Source of the DNA: Bacteroidales bacterium
GTDB taxonomy: Bacteria > Bacteroidota > Bacteroidia > Bacteroidales > UBA932
Length of the DNA stretch: 64,000 nt
Assembly (NCBI GenBank): GCA_011620605.1
Contig: WOYW01000011.1
Coordinates: 62,001-126,000 of the forward strand
Reading direction: 5' to 3'
The notes below the pieces were generated by a model. That model made no database searches. It had not been told where the DNA came from and saw only the letters and a list, made by a program, of their open reading frames with translations. This document shows positions 39,429 to 45,073 of this stretch, piece after piece. Made by a program: the position numbers and the translations under genes. Each line of letters begins with the position of its first letter. The stretch's first letter is position 1.

Positions 39429-40358
39429 ATGAAAAAGCTTATCATTCCTGTAATCTTGATCTTTATGGCATTGCCTTTACGATCTCAGCAAAAAGAAAGA
39501 AATTACCGGCTCATGGTGCTTGATATAACCACCAATGAACTGATACCGGTAAAAACTTTCCCCTACCAGGTGGAAGCACCCAACTGGACACCGGACGGGA
39601 AATGGCTGGTCTACAACTCGGCAGGAAAACTCTTCCGCATCTCGCCCGACGGCAAGGACGGTCCGTTCCAGATCCCCACCGACTCGATCACTCATTGCAA
39701 CAACGACCACGTCATCTCCTCCGATGGAAAAGAGATCGCCCTGAGCAGCGGCACGGCAGAAGACTGGCGCTCCCGCATTTACATCGTTCCTTTTGAAGGA
39801 GGAGAGCCGAGGCTGGTAACCCCCCTCGGGCCAAGTTACCTGCACGGCTGGAGCCCCAATCAGAGTACGTTGGCGTATTGTGCCGAGAGGGACGGGGAGT
39901 ACGACGTATATACCATTCCGGCCGGCGGTGGAACTGAAACCCGCCTGACAGATACTCCCGGCCTGGACGACGGCCCCGAGTACACTCCCAGCGGAGAGTA
40001 CATCTGGTTCAACTCGGTCCGTTCCGGCCTGATGCAGCTCTGGCGCATGCGCGCCGACGGCTCGGCACAGGAACAAATGACCTTCCATACGAAGATCAAC
40101 TCCTGGTTTCCGCACGTTTCCCCCAACGGAGAGCATGTGGTTTATATTGCCTATTACGTGGGCGATCTGAAACCCGACGAACACTTGCCGGACAAGAACG
40201 TGGAACTGCGCCTGATGCCCGTTGCGGGTGGTCCTTCCCGCCTGCTGGTCAAGCTCTTTGGCGGTCAGGGCACCATAAACGTCAACTCCTGGGCACCCGA
40301 CAGCCGCCAGATCGCATTTGTGTGCGTTGCACCATTGATTCTTTCAGCTGATTCTTAG
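39429..40358 (+). CDS. TolB-like beta-propeller protein
   Basis: This is a secreted protein of 309 aa with signal peptide MKKLIIPVILIFMALPLRSQ and WD40-like/PD40 propeller repeats (APNWTPDGKWLVYNSAGKL, GPEYTPSGEYIWFNS, SWFPHVSPNGEHVVYIAY). Similar proteins occur near glycosidase genes and their role is unknown. The last eleven residues (CVAPLILSADS) follow SWAPDSRQIAFV, where relatives normally end in a short hydrophobic tail. That tail is encoded by one arm of an inverted repeat, so the 3' end may have been altered. Base composition is visibly more GC-rich than in the SusCD region. Confidence 0.75.
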   Translation: MKKLIIPVILIFMALPLRSQQKERNYRLMVLDITTNELIPVKTFPYQVEAPNWTPDGKWLVYNSAGKLFRISPDGKDGPFQIPTDSITHCNNDHVISSDGKEIALSSGTAEDWRSRIYIVPFEGGEPRLVTPLGPSYLHGWSPNQSTLAYCAERDGEYDVYTIPAGGGTETRLTDTPGLDDGPEYTPSGEYIWFNSVRSGLMQLWRMRADGSAQEQMTFHTKINSWFPHVSPNGEHVVYIAYYVGDLKPDEHLPDKNVELRLMPVAGGPSRLLVKLFGGQGTINVNSWAPDSRQIAFVCVAPLILSADS

Positions 40359-40403
40359 CGTTTTACGAAATTGGTGCCCCCAGGGTAAGACGCACACTTT
40401 TTT
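40320..40403 (+). terminator. Possible terminator with paired arms and T-run
   Basis: GTGTGCGT (40320-40327) pairs with ACGCACAC (40390-40397) and, inside, GCACCA (40329-40334) pairs with TGGTGC (40372-40377). Six T follow at 40398-40403. The loop is long (about 37 bp), so confidence is moderate. It overlaps the end of the TolB-like gene and stops just before a -7-like TATCTTAG (40406-40413) of the next gene. Confidence 0.4.
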
Positions 40404-40417
40404 GCTATCTTAGTAGC

Positions 40418-42331
40418 ATGAAAAAATTGCAATTTCTATTATTGGCGTTATTACTTACCGCACCGGGCCTGGCCGGGGAATCGACCGTGCAAAGCATTGT
40501 GAAACAACGTATTCGGGTGATCATTGTCAACGATTTCGGGGGAGACCCGGATGGGCTGGTGCAGCTGGCACATCATTTATTATGCGGTTCTACTGAGATT
40601 CGCGCGGTTATCGGATCGCATCTTACGGAAACCACGTCTTTTGACCGTGAAGCGGACCAGGTGGAGCTGGCCTGCCGCAAGGCCGGGGAGGTTGTGTCAT
40701 TGCTGGGAATGGAAAGCCGTGTGCCTGTCTTGCGGGGTGCGGCAAAGGGGATGACAGACCCGGGAGTACCGGTGGATTCTCCGGGTGCCCGAAAGATCAT
40801 AGAAGAGGCGTTGCGTACCGATACCGACATGCCTTTATATGTGGTTTGCGGATCGGGACTGACCGATGTGGCCAGTGCCTGGTTGATGGAACCCTCCATT
40901 GCCGGTCGTTTTACCCTGGTGTGGATAGGCGGACCTGAGTACGAAGGAATAGCCTTTCCGCCACCCGGATATTCAGAGGCGGAATACAATACGAGCATCT
41001 GCATCCCGTCCGTGCAAACGGTCTTCAATCATTCGGATATTCCTATTTGGCAGGTGCCCCGCAACGCCTACAGGCAATGCCTCTATTCATATTATGAAAT
41101 TCAATCGAAGATCAAGACAGCCGGCCCGGTAGGAGCTTATCTGGCTCAGTCACTGGAAGAGGTAATAAGCAATATGAACCGGTGGGGCAACCCCATGGGC
41201 GAAACGTACATCCTGGGGGATTCTCCGCTGGTGCTGCTCACCTCGCTGCAAAGCAACTGGGAACCGGATCCTTCATCCAGCTTTTACCGCCTTGTCCCGG
41301 CTCCGCAGGTAGATAAGCGGGGACAATTTCTGGAAAACCCCGGAGGCCGCCCCATCCGCGTTTACGACCGCCTGGACGTGCGATTGATGTTTGCCGATAT
41401 GGAGGCAAAACTGGAGGCTTTGGGCCGAGACGCATCCGCGCAGGAACGCCGTAACCCGTTTATCACACATATGTATACGGCCGATCCCTCGGCACGGGTT
41501 TTTAACGATACGTTGTTCGTATATCCTTCGCATGACCGGGATGATGCCGTGAACTTCAGCATGAAGGACTGGCATGTGTTTTCCACAACCGATATGAAGC
41601 ACTGGACGGATCACGGGGTGGCTTTTTCCCTGGACGGTATCAGCTGGGCTTCTTCCCGGGCATGGGCTCCGGACTGCATGGAACGCAACGGCCGGTATTA
41701 TTTCTATTACCCGGTGGAAGCCAGCAAGATCGGGGTGGCGGTGGCCGACACCCCGTACGGTCTCTTCAGGGATCCGTTGGACTCGGCATTGATCCACATT
41801 CAAAGCAAAGGGGTGGTGTGCGACCGGGATTTCATAGATCCGGCGGTTTTCATTGACGATGACGGCCAAGCCTACCTCTATATGGGACAGCTGGTTGTCA
41901 ATGCCATCAAGCTGAACCAGGACATGATATCCTACGACGGGCAGGTGCACCTGCTGGAGGGTACCGATGATTTTTTTGAAGCTATATGGATGCACAAATA
42001 CAACGGGACGTATTACCTGTCCTATGCGGCCGGGAGCGGGGAAATCAAATATTGCACGAGCGACAATCCCCTGGGACCGTTTACGTACCGGGGAGTGATC
42101 CTGCAGTCCATGAACAGCGGGACCAACCACCATTCCATCGTGGAGTATAAAGGGCAGTGGTATTTGTTTTACCACAACTCGGACCTATATTACAGGAACC
42201 ACCCGGATTCGGTTGAGAAGTTCGGTTGGGGTCACCGGGGCAGCCCGCATCCTTTCCGCCGGTCTGTCTGTTTTGACAAATTGTACTATAATGAAGACGG
42301 GACCATACAGAAAGTGATTCCTACAAAATAA
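40418..42331 (+). CDS. Nucleoside-hydrolase-like domain fused to GH43
   Basis: This is a secreted two-domain protein of 637 aa with signal peptide MKKLQFLLLALLLTAPGLAG. Residues about 28 to 335 resemble inosine-uridine nucleoside hydrolases: the Ca-binding region reads VNDFGGDPDGLVQL and later LYVVCGSGLTDVASAW. Residues about 345 to 637 are GH43, with base Asp in YTADPSARV, pKa Asp in DFIDPAVFIDDDGQ and acid Glu in FFEAIWMHKYNG. The GH43 part begins where a mature GH43 normally begins (RRNPFITHMY). I know of no described enzyme with this pairing. Both domains hydrolyse pentofuranosides (ribofuranosyl or arabinofuranosyl), so a joint role is conceivable. Codon use is GC-rich like the preceding gene. 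Confidence 0.85.
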   Translation: MKKLQFLLLALLLTAPGLAGESTVQSIVKQRIRVIIVNDFGGDPDGLVQLAHHLLCGSTEIRAVIGSHLTETTSFDREADQVELACRKAGEVVSLLGMESRVPVLRGAAKGMTDPGVPVDSPGARKIIEEALRTDTDMPLYVVCGSGLTDVASAWLMEPSIAGRFTLVWIGGPEYEGIAFPPPGYSEAEYNTSICIPSVQTVFNHSDIPIWQVPRNAYRQCLYSYYEIQSKIKTAGPVGAYLAQSLEEVISNMNRWGNPMGETYILGDSPLVLLTSLQSNWEPDPSSSFYRLVPAPQVDKRGQFLENPGGRPIRVYDRLDVRLMFADMEAKLEALGRDASAQERRNPFITHMYTADPSARVFNDTLFVYPSHDRDDAVNFSMKDWHVFSTTDMKHWTDHGVAFSLDGISWASSRAWAPDCMERNGRYYFYYPVEASKIGVAVADTPYGLFRDPLDSALIHIQSKGVVCDRDFIDPAVFIDDDGQAYLYMGQLVVNAIKLNQDMISYDGQVHLLEGTDDFFEAIWMHKYNGTYYLSYAAGSGEIKYCTSDNPLGPFTYRGVILQSMNSGTNHHSIVEYKGQWYLFYHNSDLYYRNHPDSVEKFGWGHRGSPHPFRRSVCFDKLYYNEDGTIQKVIPTK

Positions 42332-42353
42332 ATGTGACCAAAACGTTTTAGCT

Positions 42354-43067
42354 ATGGGAACTGTTCATTTGATCGCGGGTTTGTTTTTCATAGGTCTGGG
42401 TTTACTGGTAAAGGCTTATCCGGGGCTGATCGCAGGGTACAACACATTATCTCCGGAGAAGAAAAAGAACGTGGACATAGACGGGCTTTCAAGATATGTT
42501 CGTAATGGCTTGATCATTATGGGTGTTGCGATCATGGTAGGTTACCTGCTGTTTCGGTGGGCCGGATGGACCATACTGGCCAATATGGTGATACTGATTG
42601 TTACGCTGGTAGGATCGGTCATTCTCATGATGAGTGCAAATAGGTTCAACTTTAACAAGGAGAAGTATGGCATAAGCCACTATTTGATACTGGGGATCAT
42701 CCTGTTTCTTTTGGCAGGTATCTTTCTGTTCGGGATCATGACTACAAAAACGCATTTTGACGGAGGCACAATTCATTTTACGGGTATGTATGCCACGGAA
42801 ATGAAGGTCTCGGAAATTGAGAAAGTAGAACTTACGGATACCATTCCGGCCATTATAATGAGGACTAACGGGTTCAGTCTTGGGCCTGTGCATAAGGGGA
42901 AATATCAGCTGGAAGAATTCGGAAAATGCCGGTTGTACATCAATGCCGGCAAAGGTCAGTACCTGATCATTACGGATATTGAGGGATTCAGGACCATTTT
43001 GAGATACAAAAGAGACCGGGACAGCCGGAATATTTATGAGCAGATAGGGAAGATGCTCTCCGACTGA
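42354..43067 (+). CDS. Membrane protein, DUF3784-like with C-terminal PH-like domain
   Basis: This protein of 237 aa has four transmembrane segments (about residues 5 to 25, 50 to 68, 72 to 92, 105 to 128); the first half resembles the DUF3784 type (GLIAGYNTLSPEKKKNVD). The C-terminal 110 residues look like a small beta-rich bacterial PH-type domain (HFTGMYATEMKVSEIEKVEL). Function is unknown. It lies between the fusion glycosidase and a group of small membrane proteins. Confidence 0.78.
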   Translation: MGTVHLIAGLFFIGLGLLVKAYPGLIAGYNTLSPEKKKNVDIDGLSRYVRNGLIIMGVAIMVGYLLFRWAGWTILANMVILIVTLVGSVILMMSANRFNFNKEKYGISHYLILGIILFLLAGIFLFGIMTTKTHFDGGTIHFTGMYATEMKVSEIEKVELTDTIPAIIMRTNGFSLGPVHKGKYQLEEFGKCRLYINAGKGQYLIITDIEGFRTILRYKRDRDSRNIYEQIGKMLSD

Positions 43068-43192
43068 TCCTTCCTGAAAGGCAGCGTTTATTGATCAGGG
43101 CGGTGCATACTGTGAATATCAGGACAAATGGCTTTAATCCTGAATACGTTGAAAATTGTTCCGTACGAGGCATTCTTTGGAGTTGCCGGGCT

Positions 43193-43387
43193 TCATGGTT
43201 TCTTTGGGGCTCTTTCGCGTTTCAGTTGAAGGTACCAGAGAATAATGACCAACCCGATTGAAAGACAGACAGTATAAATTATATCTCTCCATCCAACTGA
43301 TTCTTGACTGAGTATCCGGCTAGTAATAAAACATGAATAAAACCAAAAGAATCCCAGTAGATGCCTCAGGTGTTTTTTTAAATCCAT
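43193..43387 (-). CDS. Small two-TM protein, paralog of 43785-43976
   Basis: This is a protein of 64 aa with two hydrophobic segments and a basic tail (KRERAPKKP). It aligns with the 63-aa protein at 43785-43976: both have FF-FYS-F-TS in the first segment, an Arg before the second, and a charged RER tail. A perfect -7 box TATCTTTG lies at 43408-43415. Its leader holds a 15-bp sequence also found upstream of the zinc-ribbon gene. Function unknown. Confidence 0.65.
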   Translation of the reverse strand: MDLKKHLRHLLGFFWFYSCFITSRILSQESVGWRDIIYTVCLSIGLVIILWYLQLKRERAPKKP

Positions 43388-43407
43388 GGTTGTCAGATTG
43401 TTCGAAA

Positions 43408-43432
43408 CAAAGATATAAAAAAATTATATTTG
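43408..43432. promoter_or_regulatory. Divergent -7 boxes for two small membrane genes
   Basis: On the minus strand TATCTTTG (43408-43415) precedes the gene starting at 43387. On the + strand TATATTTG (43425-43432) precedes the gene starting at 43459. Both are perfect TAnnTTTG matches with leaders of about 20 bp. Confidence 0.5.
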
Positions 43433-43458
43433 TGTAAAATTCTGTATACAAGAACGAT

Positions 43459-43722
43459 ATGAAAACAAGAATAATAGTGGCAAATGCGGTTATTGTCATT
43501 TGTGTTTTCCTGGTATCGTACTTCTGGCTATTCCATCATATCTGGTGGGAAGCCCTGATATTTACACTTGTTATCTCCGGATTCTCAATACGGACCAGCA
43601 ATACTGCAATAAAGAGATTGGAGAGAGAAATAAGGGTAATCGTGATCAAAAGTAAAATTTTCGACCATGAACCTCGTGAGTTTTCTTATCTATTCCAGCT
43701 TGTCGCTTATGGCATGAACTGA
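43459..43722 (+). CDS. Small membrane protein of unknown function
   Basis: This is a protein of 87 aa with two hydrophobic segments (IIVANAVIVICVFLVSYFWLF and WEALIFTLVISGFSI) followed by a basic soluble tail. The start is supported by a -7 box and a 26-bp leader. I do not recognise a family. It is divergent from the 64-aa protein. Confidence 0.6.
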   Translation: MKTRIIVANAVIVICVFLVSYFWLFHHIWWEALIFTLVISGFSIRTSNTAIKRLEREIRVIVIKSKIFDHEPREFSYLFQLVAYGMN

Positions 43723-43784
43723 AAAGTCTCAAGAAAAAATGGAATGTCGCAGAAGAATATGATTTTACCTCACATTAGAATGCA

Positions 43785-43976
43785 TTACTCAACCTTATCC
43801 TTCTCTTTTCTTTCTCTATAACGATCAAATAAGTAAAATACTAAGACCATAAGAAGCGAAACTATGGCCGCAGAAATCACACTACGTAAGGCAGGTCTAT
43901 CGAATAGGAATAAACTGGATGTAAGAAAACCAGAATAAAAGATAAAAAATATCAGGTTATATTTAATTATTTTCAT
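43785..43976 (-). CDS. Small two-TM protein
   Basis: This is a protein of 63 aa with two hydrophobic segments and a charged C-terminal tail (DRYRERKEKDKVE). It overlaps the end of the upstream zinc-ribbon gene by 14 bp, implying co-expression. It is the paralog of the 64-aa protein at 43193-43387. Function unknown. Confidence 0.62.
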   Translation of the reverse strand: MKIIKYNLIFFIFYSGFLTSSLFLFDRPALRSVISAAIVSLLMVLVFYLFDRYRERKEKDKVE

Positions 43977-44262
43977 TACGTAATAATTTAATTTTAACAG
44001 TCTTATAAAAAAGGATCAGTGCAAGAGCAATATAAACAACACCAAATAAACAACCGATCCAAAAAGGAGGATCAAACCGATGAAGGATCAACATAAGTCC
44101 AAGAACAATGGCTATAGAAGTAGGAATACTGATTGAAGTATCATATTTTATTCTACTTCCGCAATTTGGGCATTCCCATGATGTAAAGGACGCTTCAGTA
44201 ATTACATGATAAAATTTTTGTTTGTGGCTGCATTTGGGGCAGATAAATGTTTTTGTTTTCAT
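43963..44262 (-). CDS. Zinc-ribbon membrane protein
   Basis: This is a protein of about 99 aa. The N-terminus is a zinc ribbon with two Cys pairs (CPKC and CPNC), followed by two transmembrane segments. The start is MKTKTFICPKC at 44262; an in-frame ATG two codons upstream is an alternative. The upstream region (44309-44334) holds the conserved 15-mer leader and a TAACTTTA box, one mismatch from consensus. Function unknown. Confidence 0.65.
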   Translation of the reverse strand: MKTKTFICPKCSHKQKFYHVITEASFTSWECPNCGSRIKYDTSISIPTSIAIVLGLMLILHRFDPPFWIGCLFGVVYIALALILFYKTVKIKLLRNENN

Positions 44263-44308
44263 AGGCATCTGGTTTTATATGATTAATCAAGCCACTTTTT
44301 ATCCCTAA

Positions 44309-44323
44309 TTGTCAGATTGTTCG
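44309..44323 (-). repeat. Leader motif shared with 43390-43404
   Basis: The minus-strand 15-mer CGAACAATCTGACAA occurs here and at 43390-43404, in both cases just downstream of a -7 box and upstream of the paralogous small membrane genes. Similarity continues into the promoter boxes. It points to duplication of a promoter-plus-gene unit. Confidence 0.6.
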
Positions 44324-44628
44324 CAATAAAGTTATAATTTTTTTAATGTATACTGCTGAATGGAAGAATGGATATACAGCTTTGTCCTCAAAACTGGCTT
44401 CCGTCCACAAAAAGGGGCCTAAATGTGGATGGATTGCGAAAAAACACCGGTGTGTAGTTTCTTGATTTTTGTTGACTACCTGGATGTCTTATCTCTGAGA
44501 AGAGTTGACTCGGTTTATAAATTATAACTGATATTTGTTGGTTTCAGAGTGTTATACCTAAGGTACGTTTACTTACCAAGTCTAATCCCTGTCAGGGGTT
44601 GACTGAGGGCAAAAGTAAACAGTTTTCA
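44324..44628. other. Intergenic stretch without a supported gene
   Basis: Apart from the promoter box of the zinc-ribbon gene at its left edge I see no convincing gene. A 39-codon frame on the + strand (44346-44465) lacks a recognisable family. The right edge leads into the palindrome cluster. Confidence 0.5.
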
Positions 44629-44768
44629 GGGATTTCGTCGCTGCGCTCCGACATCCCGGCCCCTGCGGGGGGCCATCCAACAAGAAGCCTGCGCAGCATG
44701 CTGCTTCGCTGCCTTTTCTGTAGCCGGAGGGGCATGAGCGAGCTCCTGCCCCTCCGGCTACAGAAAAG
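44629..44768. repeat. Cluster of palindromes including a perfect 22-bp inverted repeat
   Basis: Four structures lie side by side: an imperfect palindrome from GGGAT to ATCCC (44629-44657), GGCCCC/GGGGCC (44658-44663 and 44669-44674), the perfect palindrome GCAGCATGCTGC (44693-44704), and a perfect 22-bp inverted repeat (44713-44734 with 44747-44768, 12-bp loop). The stretch is GC-rich against an AT-rich surrounding. It resembles REP-like intergenic elements of Bacteroidetes; no transposase is nearby. Confidence 0.7.
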
Positions 44769-44795
44769 CCCTGCAAATTTTCATTCGCAGGGCTT
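44766..44795 (-). terminator. Terminator of tRNA-Arg
   Basis: On the minus strand AAGCCCTGC (44795-44787) pairs with GCAGGGCTT (44774-44766) around a 12-bp loop and is followed by TTTC. It begins 4 bp after the tRNA 3' end. Its last bases overlap the 22-bp inverted repeat. Confidence 0.65.
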
Positions 44796-44799
44796 CTTG

Positions 44800-44873
44800 T
44801 GATCCGGGCGGGATTCGAACCCACGACCCACAGCTTAGAAGGCTGTTGCTCTATCCAACTGAGCTACCGGACC
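44800..44873 (-). tRNA. tRNA-Arg (anticodon UCU)
   Basis: The acceptor stem GGTCCGG pairs with CCGGATC, with one G-U pair. The anticodon stem ACAGC/GCTGT encloses CTTCTAA, giving anticodon TCT for AGA codons. The T arm reads GTGGGTTCGAATCCCGC. The 3' CCA is not encoded. A TATTTTTG box on the minus strand (45055-45062), about 180 bp upstream, is a possible promoter. Confidence 0.95.
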
Positions 44874-45073
44874 CTATATTTGGTCGAACGGACCCCTCAT
44901 TCGTTGTCCTGACCCTTCATCCAATCGCACTAAAATTCTCATACGGCCTTTGGGATCATTGGCCTTTCGATCACTTAGCCCCCCCTTCATTCAATCGCTC
45001 TGACCTCTCATAAGTAGTAAGGACTGCAAAGTTCCCCTTTTTTTGGGCAGGTTGCAAAAATACGGCAATTTTT
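44874..45073. other. Gap between tRNA and P-type ATPase
   Basis: No gene is evident. Two degenerate copies of a TTCATNCAATCGC segment occur at about 44915 and 44987. A minus-strand TATTTTTG at 45055-45062 may start tRNA transcription. Confidence 0.4.

Noticed and set aside
41273-42175. Open frame of 300 codons on the minus strand inside the fusion glycosidase
   Set aside because: It is a shadow of the GC-rich GH43 domain and has no start context or family match.
44346-44465. 39-codon + strand frame with two Cys residues
   Set aside because: It is short, has no promoter box or homolog I recognise, and ends in unstructured sequence; it could be a small protein but I cannot support it.
44582-44824. 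Open frames running through the palindrome cluster and tRNA
   Set aside because: They arise from the palindromes and cover the tRNA gene; not credible as coding.
44324-45073. CRISPR array or attachment site near tRNA-Arg
   Set aside because: There is no regular repeat-spacer pattern, no integrase gene, and I see no second copy of the tRNA 3' end in the window.
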